A stretch of 64,000 nucleotides of DNA, taken from assembly GCA_038144195.1 (NCBI GenBank), contig JAYQNH010000002.1:682001-746000 (forward strand). Reading direction: 5' to 3'. The position numbers and the translations under genes were made by a program. Source of the stretch: VMDJ01 sp038144195 (GTDB lineage: Bacteria > Pseudomonadota > Gammaproteobacteria > Chromatiales > Chromatiaceae). Below the pieces are notes generated by a model. It did not search any database. It was not told where the DNA came from and saw nothing but the letters and a program-made list of their open reading frames with translations. Shown here piece by piece: positions 1-9,468 of the stretch. Each line of letters starts with the position of its first letter. Positions within the stretch are counted from its first letter, which is position 1.

Positions 1-822
1 AGCCCCATAGCCCACCCCAGATTCCCGTAGGTGGTCGCTGATGGAGCAACACCTCACCTTGCTCATTACTCAGCACCAACCAATGCGCCGTTCTCACCGG
101 CAAGGCCTTTTTCGGTTTTTTCCCGGATATCGTTGCCAATCATTTTGAGCATAAGCTAAACACGCATCACTCAGTGGACAGGCATCACATTGGGGTTTTG
201 AACGCGTGCATAGGGTTGCGCCAAGATCCATCATTGCCTGAGTGTATTCAGCCACGCGCCGGTCAGGTGTGTAGCGCTCAGCAAGCTCCCATAACTGACT
301 CAGAACCTTCGCTTGCCCCGGCCATCCATCAATCGCAGCAAAGCGCGCTAAAACACGTTTCACATTGCCATCTAAAATCGGTGCTCGCAGATTCATCGAC
401 AAACTTGCGATTGCACCAGCCGTTGATCGACCAATACCGGGCAGGCTCTCTAGCTCAATTGAATCTTGTGGAAACTCGCCTGCCATCTCAGTGCAGACCT
501 CTTGCGCTGTTTTATGAAGGTTACGTGCACGTGCGTAATACCCAAGACCCGACCAGTGATGCAGCACATCATCAATTGGCGCATTCGCCAGATCGCATAC
601 CGTCGGGAATCGCTGCATGAACTTCTCAAAATAAGGAATCACAGTGCTGACTTGGGTTTGCTGCAACATGATCTCGGATACCCAAGTGCGATACGACGAG
701 ACCGATTGCTGCCACGGCAAATTCTTTCGCCCATACAGGTCGAACCAATCTAGAACACGTTGCGAAAAGTCCACTTTGCTTATCGGATTTACAGCCATCA
801 AGTATGGTAGGTTGATCTTCAT
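1..822 (-). CDS. mutY: A/G-specific adenine glycosylase MutY (C-terminus cut by window edge, frameshifted)
   Basis: Base-excision repair glycosylase that removes adenine mispaired with 8-oxoguanine. The uninterrupted part (94-822) holds the HhH-GPD domain: LPWQQ, SEIMLQQTQV, the helix-hairpin-helix LPGIGRSTAGAIAS followed by catalytic Asp in LDGNVKRV, and a four-Cys iron-sulfur loop (C-x6-C-x2-C-x5-C). The frame breaks in a six-base A run (116-121, minus strand). One added A restores YPGKK followed by a NUDIX-like C-terminal domain (ALPVRTAHWLVL, QRPPTGIWGGLWG) reaching base 1. ATG at 822 or, nine codons in, at 795 could be the start. It is transcribed away from the SCO gene. Confidence 0.93.
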
Positions 823-845
823 TCAAATCGCAATCAAAGCTGACC

Positions 846-1426
846 ATGAAACAACTTCCAATCATCCTTGTGGCTGTTATCAGCATCGCGCTCGGCATCT
901 TGCTGGGCATGCCCCAACAAAAACGGTAACCGGTTACGAACACCTCGGCGGTGACTTTGCTGTGCAAAGCGCTAACGGCGATGTGAAGCTGGAAGATTTC
1001 CGCGACAAAATCGTTCCGATCTATTTTGGTTTTGCGGCCTGCCCTGATGTCTGTATTACTGCGCTCAGTGGACTAAGCATGGCGTTACGCAGCTTGTCAC
1101 ATGATGAGATGGCGCAAATCCAACCACTCTTTATCAGCATCGATCCTGAGCGCGACACGCCAACAAAAGCTGACGAATATGCGAAATATTTCCACCCGTC
1201 TTTTATTGGTGCTTCAACAGATGCAGAGAATCTGAAAGCAATCGCAAAACGGTATCTGGTGATCTACGCCAAAGTAGCAATGGAAGACTCCGCAATGAAA
1301 TACACCATGGACCACAGTTCGAAGATTTACTTTGTCGGCCGTGAGGGCAAGATTCTCTCTACCGCATCGCATGGCGAGTCGGCAGAACAGCTCGCCAAGC
1401 AACTAAAAGCAGCGCTTGCTTACTGA
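846..1426 (+). CDS. SCO1/SenC family copper chaperone, membrane anchored (frameshifted)
   Basis: Thioredoxin-fold protein of the SCO family, known for copper delivery to the CuA site of cytochrome oxidase. ATG 846 starts an uncleaved hydrophobic anchor (MKQLPIILVAVISIALGILL). The frame then breaks in a five-A run at 919-923, and one extra A joins it to TVTGYEHLGGDF and the rest of the domain. Copper ligands are visible as the CPDVC motif and the His of YTMDHSSKIYFV. The total of about 193 residues is normal. It reads divergently from mutY across about 20 bases. No oxidase genes lie in the window, so the partner is inferred. Confidence 0.88.
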
Positions 1427-1477
1427 GTTAACGGCCCTGCTAGGGTAAAATGCGCCTTTAACAAATTTCTTACATAT

Positions 1478-1678
1478 ATGAACATTTCTCTCAACGGCAA
1501 AACCCATTCGCTTGCAGATAACAGTTCGCTCGCTAGCTTGATTGACGCTCTAGCGCTCACCGGCAAACGCATTGCTATCGAAGTGAATGATGAGCTTGTG
1601 CCACGCAGTGAGCATGCTGATTGCCAACTGAATGAAGGCGATCGTGTTGAGATTGTTCAAGCTATCGGCGGTGGTTAA
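1478..1678 (+). CDS. thiS: ThiS sulfur carrier for thiamine thiazole synthesis
   Basis: Ubiquitin-like sulfur carrier of 66 residues. Its C-terminal Gly-Gly (VQAIGGG) is adenylated and converted to the thiocarboxylate that donates sulfur to ThiG. The short beta-grasp pattern and the terminal glycines are diagnostic. The stop codon is three bases before thiG, so the two are cotranscribed. The 51-base upstream gap is too short for a TPP riboswitch. It carries only an AT-rich stretch that might contain a promoter. Confidence 0.93.
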   Translation: MNISLNGKTHSLADNSSLASLIDALALTGKRIAIEVNDELVPRSEHADCQLNEGDRVEIVQAIGGG

Positions 1679-1681
1679 TCC

Positions 1682-2473
1682 ATGACTGATCTAACAGATA
1701 CTTTGACCATTGCAGGTCGCACCTTTACCTCACGTCTTCTCGTAGGTACCGGCAAGTACAAAGATATGTCCGAAACACGTGAAGCGATTGATGCGAGCGG
1801 CGCTGAGATCGTGACCATCGCTGTACGTCGCACCAACCTTGGTCAGAATGCGGATGAACCGAACATTCTTGAAGTCTTACCACCGTCTGAGTTCACTTAC
1901 TTACCAAACACCGCCGGTTGCTACGATGCAAAAACCGCTGTGCGTACCTGTAAGCTCGCGCGTGAACTACTTGATGGACATGACCTGGTTAAGCTAGAAG
2001 TCTTGGGTGATGAGAAAACATTGTTCCCTGATGTTATGCAAACCATGAAGGCTGCAGAAGAGCTCATAGCTGATGGCTTTAAGATCATGGTTTACACCAA
2101 CGATGATCCAATCATTGCTCGTGAACTTGAAGCGATGGGGTGTGTTGCCGTGATGCCGCTTGCTGCACCGATTGGCTCTGGCCTCGGCGTGCGTAACAAA
2201 CTCAACATCATGACCATTGTCGAGAACGCAAAGGTACCCGTACTGGTAGATGCCGGCGGTGGTACTGCATCGGATGCTGCTGTTGCCATGGAGCTAGGCT
2301 GTGATGGTGTTTTGATGAATACCGCAATTGCTGCTGCTCAAAAACCTGTTTTGATGGCCTCAGCCATGATGAAAGCTATCCAGGCAGGTCGCGAAGCTTT
2401 CTTAGCCGGCCGTATGCCTGCTAAACGTTTTGCTTCAGCCTCATCACCGGTTGATGGTTTGTTCTTCGACTAA
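1682..2473 (+). CDS. thiG: Thiazole synthase ThiG
   Basis: TIM-barrel enzyme of 263 residues that condenses 1-deoxy-xylulose 5-phosphate, dehydroglycine and ThiS thiocarboxylate into the thiamine thiazole. Recognised by RLLVGTGKYK near the N-terminus, the Lys-bearing strand LVKLEVLGD (Schiff-base lysine of the family), and the phosphate-binding segments PIGSGLGV and DAGGGTASDAAVAMELG. Length and frame are intact. It forms an operon with thiS (3 bases upstream) and trmB (3 bases downstream). Confidence 0.97.
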   Translation: MTDLTDTLTIAGRTFTSRLLVGTGKYKDMSETREAIDASGAEIVTIAVRRTNLGQNADEPNILEVLPPSEFTYLPNTAGCYDAKTAVRTCKLARELLDGHDLVKLEVLGDEKTLFPDVMQTMKAAEELIADGFKIMVYTNDDPIIARELEAMGCVAVMPLAAPIGSGLGVRNKLNIMTIVENAKVPVLVDAGGGTASDAAVAMELGCDGVLMNTAIAAAQKPVLMASAMMKAIQAGREAFLAGRMPAKRFASASSPVDGLFFD

Positions 2474-2476
2474 ATT

Positions 2477-3175
2477 ATGTCTGCACCGGTTAACGACGAT
2501 AAACGCCAACGTGCGATTCGCAGCTTTGTGTTGCGCCAAGGTCGACTGACCAAAGGGCAAGAACGCGCATTCGAATTATTCTGGCCAACACTCGGTATTG
2601 ATTACGCCGCCAAGCCACTCGATTGGTCGGTGGTGTTTGGTAACGAGAATCCTGTGCATATTGAGATAGGTTTTGGTAACGGTGAATCACTGGCCGAGAT
2701 GGCGCGGCAAAATCCTGATCGAAATTATCTTGGCATTGAGGTGCATGGCCCTGGTGTTGGTCACCTCTTAATGCGTCTAGAAGAATTTGAATGCACTAAC
2801 GTACGTGTCTGCCAGCATGATGCGATTGAAGTACTGCGCGATATGGTGCCGGATCATTCATTACGCGGCCTGTATCTTTTCTTTCCTGACCCTTGGCATA
2901 AAAAGAAACACCATAAGCGCCGCATTGTGCAACTTAGCTTCTTAGAACTGCTGCATAACAAGTTAGCCGCCGATGGTTTCTTCCATGCAGCAACCGACTG
3001 GGAACCTTATGCCGAGCATATGCTTGAGGTTCTCAATGAATCAGCTGATTTGTTTAGCAACACTGCAGCAAATGATTTTGTTGAACGCCCTGAAGAACGC
3101 CCTTTAACTAAATTTGAACAACGGGGTATTCGCTTGGGTCATGGTGTTTGGGATCTGATCTTTAAGCGCACCTAG
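2477..3175 (+). CDS. trmB: tRNA (guanine-N7-)-methyltransferase TrmB
   Basis: SAM-dependent enzyme methylating G46 in the tRNA variable loop. The 232 residues contain the SAM-binding glycine motif (IEIGFGNGESL), the acidic loop GIEVHGPGV and the family signature FFPDPWHKKKHHKRR used in tRNA binding. It is intact and directly follows thiG with a three-base gap. The next gene starts on the base after its stop, so thiS-thiG-trmB-DUF3301 is one transcription unit. Confidence 0.97.
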   Translation: MSAPVNDDKRQRAIRSFVLRQGRLTKGQERAFELFWPTLGIDYAAKPLDWSVVFGNENPVHIEIGFGNGESLAEMARQNPDRNYLGIEVHGPGVGHLLMRLEEFECTNVRVCQHDAIEVLRDMVPDHSLRGLYLFFPDPWHKKKHHKRRIVQLSFLELLHNKLAADGFFHAATDWEPYAEHMLEVLNESADLFSNTAANDFVERPEERPLTKFEQRGIRLGHGVWDLIFKRT

Positions 3176-3505
3176 ATGCAGCTTGTCGATATCACACCAT
3201 TTCTCTTTATCGCCTTTCTGATTTGGCTTTGGTTTGACAGCACTCGCAGCCATGAACTCGCCGTCCAGCTCACCTCTCGCCTCTGCTTAAAGCATGATGT
3301 GCAGTTACTTGATGAAACCGTCGCACTGCGTCGCCTGGGCCTTAGCTGGCCACGCGAAGGTTTACGCTTAAAGCGTACCTATCGTTTTGACTACACCATT
3401 GAAGGTACTGAGCGCAGAACTGGCTCGTTAGTTTTACAAGGTAATCGCTTAGCGACCTACCACATCGACTCGCCTAGCCAAGAGACAGCCGTCTCAATCA
3501 ACTAA
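3176..3505 (+). CDS. DUF3301 membrane-anchored protein
   Basis: Small protein of 109 residues with one N-terminal transmembrane helix (DITPFLFIAFLIWLWF) followed by a hydrophilic domain containing LSWPREGLRLKRTYRFDYT. This matches the DUF3301 family, common in gammaproteobacteria and of unknown function. The ATG begins immediately after the trmB stop. It ends back-to-back with convergent sspB (3505/3506), leaving no room for a separate terminator. Confidence 0.8.
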   Translation: MQLVDITPFLFIAFLIWLWFDSTRSHELAVQLTSRLCLKHDVQLLDETVALRRLGLSWPREGLRLKRTYRFDYTIEGTERRTGSLVLQGNRLATYHIDSPSQETAVSIN

Positions 3506-3919
3506 TCACTTAACGATTTTTAGCGCAGGCTTGCCGCGAGGTGGCGTTGGATCATCAGGCGGCTCTGGCTGATCATCGTCATCAATGAACTCAACCTCTT
3601 CATAAACTTCGCCATCGCTCGGAAAGAGCATGCCTTCGCCATTCTCTTTGGAATAAATACCCAATACGGCATCGGGTGGCACAAAGATCTGTTGCGCTTT
3701 ACCGCCAAAGCGCGCGTTAAAGCTAATGAACTCATTACCTAACTCAAGATCCATCACCGCACTGGGACTGATATTCAGCACAATACGGCCATCATCCACA
3801 AACTGTGTTGGCACCTGTGCATCTTCATGCATGGCGTCAACGAGGATATAAGGGGTCTGATCGTTATCGACCAGCCACTCATACAATGCTCGAATGAGAT
3901 ATGGGCGATTGGAAGTCAT
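3506..3919 (-). CDS. sspB: ClpXP protease specificity-enhancing factor SspB
   Basis: Adaptor of 137 residues that binds ssrA-tagged proteins and delivers them to ClpXP. The N-terminal substrate-binding fold is visible (RPYLIRALYEWLVDNDQTPYI, VLNISPSAV, ISFNARFGGK). It is followed by an acidic flexible linker and a C-terminal ALKIVK tail matching the ClpX-docking motif of the family. It lies four bases after sspA, as in many gammaproteobacteria. Confidence 0.96.
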   Translation of the reverse strand: MTSNRPYLIRALYEWLVDNDQTPYILVDAMHEDAQVPTQFVDDGRIVLNISPSAVMDLELGNEFISFNARFGGKAQQIFVPPDAVLGIYSKENGEGMLFPSDGEVYEEVEFIDDDDQPEPPDDPTPPRGKPALKIVK

Positions 3920-3923
3920 CGGC

Positions 3924-4556
3924 TTATTTCTTGCCGCGCATCTCGCGTTCTCCTTCGGTAAGGCTCTTAATGAAACCCGCGCGCTTAAACATCGTCGCCG
4001 CGTAGGTCAGTACTTGCTTGCTTGCTGCACCAGTCAATTCGATACCGAGAACATCTAAACGCCACAACAGTGGAGCCAAGGTCGCATCAACCAAGGTGTA
4101 CTCTTCACTCATAAAGAATGGGCTAGCCGCAAAGATTGGCGCTGAAGCAGTGAGGGCTTCTTTCAATTCTTTACGCGCTTTCGTAGCCGCCTTACCACAG
4201 GCCAAAATATCTTCAGCCATTGGGTACCAATCACTTTCGATACGACTCATGTACTGACGGATATTTGCACGAGTGACTGGATCTACTGGTAGCAATGGCG
4301 GATGTGGGAAACGCTCATCAATGTATTCACACATCACACGGGTATCAAACAATGCCAAGTCACGATCGACCAATGTAGGTACGGTACCGTATGGATTGAG
4401 ATCAAGTAGATCTTCCGGCATCGCGGTTGGATCCACATCTTCGATCTCACAGGTAACGTTTTTCTCAGAGAGGACCAGACGGATACGATGGCTGTGAATA
4501 CTGACCGGGTCAGAAAAAAGGGTCATCACGGTACGTCGATTCGCAGCTTCAGCCAT
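3924..4556 (-). CDS. sspA: Stringent starvation protein A SspA
   Basis: Glutathione-S-transferase-fold protein that binds RNA polymerase and modulates transcription under starvation and acid stress. The thioredoxin-like N-domain (TLFSDPVSIHSHRIRLVLSEKN) and the all-helical C-domain are complete. I chose the ATG at 4556 over the in-frame ATG at 4571 because AAGGAG sits about six bases before it. The product is about 210 residues, as expected. It pairs with sspB and follows the petABC terminator. Confidence 0.95.
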   Translation of the reverse strand: MAEAANRRTVMTLFSDPVSIHSHRIRLVLSEKNVTCEIEDVDPTAMPEDLLDLNPYGTVPTLVDRDLALFDTRVMCEYIDERFPHPPLLPVDPVTRANIRQYMSRIESDWYPMAEDILACGKAATKARKELKEALTASAPIFAASPFFMSEEYTLVDATLAPLLWRLDVLGIELTGAASKQVLTYAATMFKRAGFIKSLTEGEREMRGKK

Positions 4557-4611
4557 TGTTACTCCTTGCAAGCTTTGCCCAATGCGGACATAAGCTTCTG
4601 TCTAGACTCAT

Positions 4612-4649
4612 AAAAAAAGGCGCACAGTATATCAAACTGCGCGCCTTTT
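4612..4649 (-). terminator. Rho-independent terminator after petC
   Basis: On the minus strand a 9-bp perfect stem (AAAAGGCGC at 4615-4623 with GCGCCTTTT at 4641-4649) is extended by four more pairs after one mismatch and followed by a run of seven U. It sits between petC and sspA and so should end the petABC transcript. Confidence 0.85.
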
Positions 4650-4697
4650 GGCTTCTACTACAGCGCTAACGCCGCGCTAAGCCTTGCGATTACTCGC

Positions 4698-5512
4698 TTA
4701 GTGGACGTCCTTCCACCACTCTTTCTTCGTCATATAAGCGATGACGGTGAAGATCGAGAGGAACAAGATGACCCACAAACCCATCTGCTGACGCTCCAGC
4801 TTATTAGGCTCTGCGATGTAAACCAGATAAGTAGAAAGATCGCGTGCCACTTGGTCGAACTCAGCAGCAGACATCTGACCTGGCTTAACCATCTTGAGTG
4901 ACTCAACGTGCTTTTCTACCTTGTAGCCTTCACCGTACTTTGCTGCAGCTGCTTCTGCATCCGCTTTGTTATCAAAGCTTTCTACAGCGAGACCATTGTG
5001 CGCCACGTCGTAACGGTAAACCGCTTCTTTAATACCTTCGAGTTCCCACAAAACGTTAGGCATGCCCACGTTCTTAAACACAGTGTTGTTCACACCCATT
5101 GGACGTGAAGGATCTGAGTAGAAACCTTTCAGATAGCTGTAAATCCAATCTGGACCTTTACGAAGACGCGCTTCCAACGTTAAGTCTGGCGCAGGCGCAC
5201 CAAACCACTTACCCGCATCATCTGGATGCAATGCGATAGTCATCAAATCACCAACCTTTTTGCTCTTATCAAACATCAGGTTGTCTTTGATTTCTTCTTC
5301 GTCAAACCCACTTCCTTCATCAACTGATAACGCACGTACTGAGCTGAGTGACAGCCCATACAGTAGTTAGTGAAGTACTTAGCACCACGCTGAATCGCAG
5401 CGTGGTTTGTCAGGTCGATATTTGCATCTTCAAGTTGGACAGCTGCACCACCACCTGCAAAAGAGGTCAGAGGTAACAGCGCCAGAGCTGCAACTGCAAT
5501 CAGCTTTTTCAT
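4698..5512 (-). CDS. petC: Cytochrome c1 PetC (frameshifted)
   Basis: Haem c subunit of the cytochrome bc1 complex, passing electrons from the Rieske centre to soluble cytochrome c. It has a signal peptide (MKKLIAVAALALLPLTSFA), the haem motif CMGCH, and a C-terminal membrane anchor (LGLWVILFLSIFTVIAYM type). The reading frame breaks near 5300. One extra base restores GLTEEEIKDNLMFDK, the conserved segment linking the haem domain to the rest. Its ATG overlaps the end of petB by four bases. The broken form alone would be non-functional, so sequencing error is the likely cause. Confidence 0.94.
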
Positions 5513-6744
5513 GACGTTACCCTCTCTGGTACTGGCTTGGTTTTATCCAACTTCGAGTAGATAGGCATCAACAAGAAGAAGGCGAAATAGATCGCTGTGA
5601 AAATTGGCGCCCAAATAGACGCTTCCACACCTAAGATCATCTCAGTAGAAGCCACGACACCCAAGTAACCAAGGAAGACGAAGGTCACAACAAAGATTGC
5701 CAACGCAGTCTTAAAGATTGGGCCTTTGTAACGGATTGATTTAACTGGGCTGCGATCCAACCATGGCAGGATGAAGAACAACGCAATTGAACCAAACATC
5801 ACCAATACGCCTGGGAACTGAGAACCAAACATTGGCGGAACCGCACGCAACATGGCGTAGAACGGTGTGAAATACCAAACCGGCGCAATGTGCTCAGGCG
5901 TCTTCAATGGATTCGCTGGCTCAAAGTTAGGTGCTTCAATGAAGTAGCCACCCATCTCTGGCGCGAAGAAGATAACCGCGGTAAAGAAGATTAAGAACAC
6001 ACCAATACCAAACACGTCTTTGATTGAGTAGTAAGGATGGAACTTGATGCCATCACGTGGGATGCCATTCTCATCTTTATTCTTTTTGATCTCGATACCG
6101 TCTGGGTTGTTAGAGCCAACCTTGTGCAACGCTACAATGTGAACAAACACCAATGCTGCCAAAACGAATGGCAACAAGAAGTGCAGCGCAAAGAAACGGT
6201 TCAAGGTTGCATCAGAGATGACGTAGTCACCACGAATCCACTCTGACAATGGCTCACCAATGCCAAACGGAACTGCCGCAAACAGGTTAACGATTACCTG
6301 TGCACCCCAGTAAGACATCTGACCCCATGGCAACAAGTAACCCATGAACGCCGCTGCCATCATCACCACGTAGATAACCACACCGATGATCCACAACAAC
6401 TCACGTGGCTGACGGTATGAACCGTACATCAAGCCGCGGAACATGTGCAGATACACAACAATAAAGAAGAAAGACGCGCCAGTTGAGTGCATATAGCGAA
6501 TCAGCCAACCGTAATCCATGTCACGCATGATGTACTCGACCGAAGCAAACGCTAAGTCTGCATCTGGCTTGTACGCCATCGCTAACCAAACACCTGTAAC
6601 GATCTGATTCACCAACATCAACATCGCAAGCGAGCCGAAGAAGTACCAGAAGTTAAAGTTCTTTGGTGCGTAGTAATCTGCTAAGTGCTCGCTCCACACC
6701 TTTGATAGTGGGAAACGCTCATCAATCCAATTTAAGAAACTCAT
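5509..6744 (-). CDS. petB: Cytochrome b of the bc1 complex, PetB
   Basis: Integral membrane quinol-oxidising subunit of 411 residues with the two b haems. The ligand-bearing segments are MHSTGASFFFIVVYLHMFRG and ALHFLLPFVLAALVFVHIVALH. The quinol-site signature appears as PxWY in HIAPVWYFTPFYAML. Both the N-terminal four-helix bundle and the C-terminal domain are present and intact. The start overlaps the petA stop by four bases. Confidence 0.97.
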   Translation of the reverse strand: MSFLNWIDERFPLSKVWSEHLADYYAPKNFNFWYFFGSLAMLMLVNQIVTGVWLAMAYKPDADLAFASVEYIMRDMDYGWLIRYMHSTGASFFFIVVYLHMFRGLMYGSYRQPRELLWIIGVVIYVVMMAAAFMGYLLPWGQMSYWGAQVIVNLFAAVPFGIGEPLSEWIRGDYVISDATLNRFFALHFLLPFVLAALVFVHIVALHKVGSNNPDGIEIKKNKDENGIPRDGIKFHPYYSIKDVFGIGVFLIFFTAVIFFAPEMGGYFIEAPNFEPANPLKTPEHIAPVWYFTPFYAMLRAVPPMFGSQFPGVLVMFGSIALFFILPWLDRSPVKSIRYKGPIFKTALAIFVVTFVFLGYLGVVASTEMILGVEASIWAPIFTAIYFAFFLLMPIYSKLDKTKPVPERVTS

Positions 6745-7334
6745 GCTGCACCTCCATCAACACCGATCATGATTACGTCATCAGACTTGTACATGTGTGG
6801 TGGGATTACCAAGTTAGTTGGTGCTGGTACGCCGGCATACACACGACCCGCCATATCAAATTTAGAACCGTGACATGGGCAGTAGAAACCACCTTTCCAA
6901 TCACCACCTAAGTCTGCTGGTGCAACTTCTGGACGGTAGGTTGGTGAACAACCCAAGTGAGTACAGATGCCGATAGCCACGAAGTACTTATCTTTGATTG
7001 CACGTGTTGCATTGGTGCAGTACGCAGGCTGCTGTGGAACAGCAGATGAAGGGTCAGCCAATTTGCCATCTAACGATGCCAAGTCCTTAATATTTTCATC
7101 GGTACGATGAACAACCCAACATACCTTGCCGCGCCACTTAACACGCAACAAGCCACCTTCTTCTAAACCACTGAGATTCGCTTCTTCTGGAGCACCGGCG
7201 GCTTTAGCACGCGCAGATGGCTGCCAGTTAGCAACGAAAGGGACAGCGGCAAAACCAGCGCCAACCGCTCCGATAACCGACGTTGTCGCGGTTAAGAAGC
7301 GGCGCTTTTTCAGGTCTACGCCTTCTGAACTCAT
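6741..7334 (-). CDS. petA: Rieske iron-sulfur subunit PetA
   Basis: Ubiquinol-cytochrome c reductase 2Fe-2S subunit, 197 residues. The N-terminus has a twin-arginine type sequence (KKRRFLT) followed by a hydrophobic segment that also anchors the protein. The cluster ligands are in CTHLGC and CPCHGSKFD, with the rest of the Rieske fold intact. It is first of the petA-petB-petC operon, in which all junctions overlap. Confidence 0.97.
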   Translation of the reverse strand: MSSEGVDLKKRRFLTATTSVIGAVGAGFAAVPFVANWQPSARAKAAGAPEEANLSGLEEGGLLRVKWRGKVCWVVHRTDENIKDLASLDGKLADPSSAVPQQPAYCTNATRAIKDKYFVAIGICTHLGCSPTYRPEVAPADLGGDWKGGFYCPCHGSKFDMAGRVYAGVPAPTNLVIPPHMYKSDDVIMIGVDGGAA

Positions 7335-7433
7335 TGAAAACTCCCGATAGCCTCACATTTTTATGTCGCTTGCGAGCAGTTGAGGCAAATCATTTCATAC
7401 GAAAATACTAATAAATCCCGCAATCCGGTCGCG

Positions 7434-7463
7434 ATTCTCTTATATAGGGCAAGGTGGGGTCAA
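7434..7463 (-). promoter_or_regulatory. Possible sigma-70 promoter of the pet operon
   Basis: Minus strand TTGACC (7458-7463) and GAGAAT (7434-7439) are separated by 18 bases, about 100 bases before petA. A TATATAAG stretch lies between them, so the exact -10 is uncertain. This is a consensus-only guess in the 166-base gap between the Nif3-like gene and petA. Confidence 0.3.
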
Positions 7464-7500
7464 GAAAAGAGGGCTAATCCATGCCAAAAGTTGTTTGGGT

Positions 7501-8238
7501 TTAGACCGGATTTGGGATATCGACAAACTGGTGTTCAAGACCAAACTGGCCCGCCAAGTGCTCCCCTAGCGATCTGGCGCCAAATCGCTCAGTCGCATGA
7601 TGCCCTGCTGCGATATAGGCAATACCCATTTCGCGGGCGGTATGCACGGTAGATTCTGAGATTTCACCGCTAATGTAGACATCAGCACCGGCCGCTTGCG
7701 CCTTGTGAATCTGACCCTGGGCCGCACCAGTACACCACGCAATTTGTTTAATTGGTCGATTTTCGCCAATCACCAAAGGTTCACGCTGAGTGGCTTGTTG
7801 CACCTTTGCCGCAAGCTGATCGAGATCGAGATTACTTTCCGCCATCCAAATCAATGACTTAGCGTCTATTGGCGAGCCTGACAAAACAAGCGCTTTACCC
7901 AAACCCGCATTATTGCCCAATGAGGCGTGTGCATCCAAAGGCAAGTGATAGGCCAGCAAGCTGATGCCGTTTTTGATCAATTTCGCGATGCGCTGCCCCT
8001 TCATACCGACTAAGGGTTGCGGCTCTCCGCGCCAAAAATAGCCGTGATGCACCAGCAGCAATTGCGCTTTTTGCTCGATCGCCGCATCAATCAGCTCAGC
8101 GCTTGCGGTTACGCCAGACACAATCTTGGTGACCTCATCGGAGGCTTCGATCTGCAAACCATTCGGACAATAGTCATCGAAGCTGCGCGCATCCAGCAGC
8201 TCGTCGCAATAACGTGTTATCTCCGCAACAGTTGTCAT
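7501..8238 (-). CDS. Nif3-like dinuclear metal centre protein (YbgI family)
   Basis: Member of the Nif3/YbgI family, hexameric proteins with a dinuclear metal site. They are often annotated as GTP cyclohydrolase I type 2, but their physiological reaction is unsettled. Family landmarks are YCPNGLQIE, the metal-binding LLVHHGYFW and AYHLPLDAH, and the C-terminal AAGHHATERFG. I prefer the ATG at 8238, preceded at seven bases by GAGGAA, over upstream ATGs at 8259 and 8304. It diverges from the DegS-like gene. Confidence 0.9.
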   Translation of the reverse strand: MTTVAEITRYCDELLDARSFDDYCPNGLQIEASDEVTKIVSGVTASAELIDAAIEQKAQLLLVHHGYFWRGEPQPLVGMKGQRIAKLIKNGISLLAYHLPLDAHASLGNNAGLGKALVLSGSPIDAKSLIWMAESNLDLDQLAAKVQQATQREPLVIGENRPIKQIAWCTGAAQGQIHKAQAAGADVYISGEISESTVHTAREMGIAYIAAGHHATERFGARSLGEHLAGQFGLEHQFVDIPNPV

Positions 8239-8328
8239 CAGCATTTCCTCGGTAATCATGACAGCGACCATCAGATTCCGTACTCTATGCTCCTTACAGT
8301 ACAAGCATTGCCAGAGGAACGGCCACTA

Positions 8329-9468
8329 ATGCGACTCTACCGAACTTTCACCTTTGTGTTCACCTCGATTGCGACCGGTCTTGCGGCAGCTTTTTTGGTC
8401 TTGGTGTTTAAACCTGACTTTCTCGGCGACCCTCAGTACACCTCACCAGTAATGAACTTGGCGCGCCAAGAAGGTCCCGTGTCCTATGCCGATGCAGTTC
8501 AAAAAACAGCGCCGGCTGTGGTGAACATCTTCACCACCACGCTCACCCGTCGCGAGGCACATCCTTTCTTTTCTGATCCTTTGTTCCGTCGCTTTTTTGG
8601 CGAAGAACTCTCGCAACCACGCGTTGAGAAACGTAACAACTTAGGCTCAGGTGTGATCGTCAATAAAAACGGTTACATCATTACCAACCATCACGTGATT
8701 GAAAACGCCTCGGAGATTCGCGTGGTTCTACGCGACGGTCGCAGCATGGCAGCACGCGTAGTTGGCACCGACCCCGAAACTGATCTCGCTGTACTCCAAG
8801 CCTCTGGTGACGACTTCCCCGTCGCGCAATTAGGCCGCTCACAAGACCTTCAGATTGGTGATGTGGTGTTAGCTATTGGCAACGGCTTTGGTCTTGGCCA
8901 AACGGTCACCATGGGTATTGTCAGTGCATTGGGTCGTCAGTCATTGGGCTTAACCAACTATGACAACTTCATTCAAACCGATGCAGCAATCAACCCTGGC
9001 AACTCAGGCGGCGCCTTGATTAATCCCTATGGTGATGTGATTGGTATTAACACCGCCATCTACACTAAAAGTGGCGGCTCAGAAGGTGTGGGCTTTGCTA
9101 TCCCAGCGCAATTGGTGAACAAGGTCTTCGAACAAATTCGTGACAAAGGCCGCGTCGTGCGCGGCTGGATCGGTGTAACCACCACGCAAGCTGTAACGCC
9201 TGAGCTCGCGCAAGCACTTGGACTAGGTGATGCGAAAGGCTTGCTAGTCGCTCAAATTCTACGCAATGGTCCAGCAGATAAAGCCGGCATTAAACCCGGT
9301 GATGTGATTCAGAAGGTCAACGGTGTTGCTGCCACAACGGCACGCGTAATGGTCGACTTGGTTGCCGACATTCAACCCGGTGATGATGTAAAGATAGAAC
9401 TCACTCGCGATGGTGATTCACAAACGGTGCATGTAGAAGTGGTCGAACGACCTACCAATTTGGATTAA
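8329..9468 (+). CDS. degS: DegS/AlgW-type periplasmic serine protease (HtrA family)
   Basis: Membrane-anchored trypsin-like protease with one PDZ domain, the family that senses misfolded outer-membrane proteins and starts cleavage of the anti-sigma factor RseA/MucA. The ATG at 8329 has AGAGGAAC eight bases upstream and gives an N-terminal hydrophobic anchor. The catalytic triad is visible as ITNHHVI, DPETDLAVL and GNSGGAL. The single PDZ (GLLVAQILRNGPADKAGIKPGDVI) and about 380 residues separate it from two-PDZ DegP. Its position beside hisC matches algW in Pseudomonas. It converges on hisC with a four-base overlap. Confidence 0.92.
   Translation: MRLYRTFTFVFTSIATGLAAAFLVLVFKPDFLGDPQYTSPVMNLARQEGPVSYADAVQKTAPAVVNIFTTTLTRREAHPFFSDPLFRRFFGEELSQPRVEKRNNLGSGVIVNKNGYIITNHHVIENASEIRVVLRDGRSMAARVVGTDPETDLAVLQASGDDFPVAQLGRSQDLQIGDVVLAIGNGFGLGQTVTMGIVSALGRQSLGLTNYDNFIQTDAAINPGNSGGALINPYGDVIGINTAIYTKSGGSEGVGFAIPAQLVNKVFEQIRDKGRVVRGWIGVTTTQAVTPELAQALGLGDAKGLLVAQILRNGPADKAGIKPGDVIQKVNGVAATTARVMVDLVADIQPGDDVKIELTRDGDSQTVHVEVVERPTNLD

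Noticed and set aside
174..753. Plus-strand open frames opposite mutY
   Set aside because: They overlap a gene with clear MutY motifs on the other strand and show no recognisable family, so they are shadow frames.
1427..1477. TPP riboswitch upstream of thiS
   Set aside because: The gap is only 51 bases, too short for a thi-box aptamer, and no aptamer motifs are seen.
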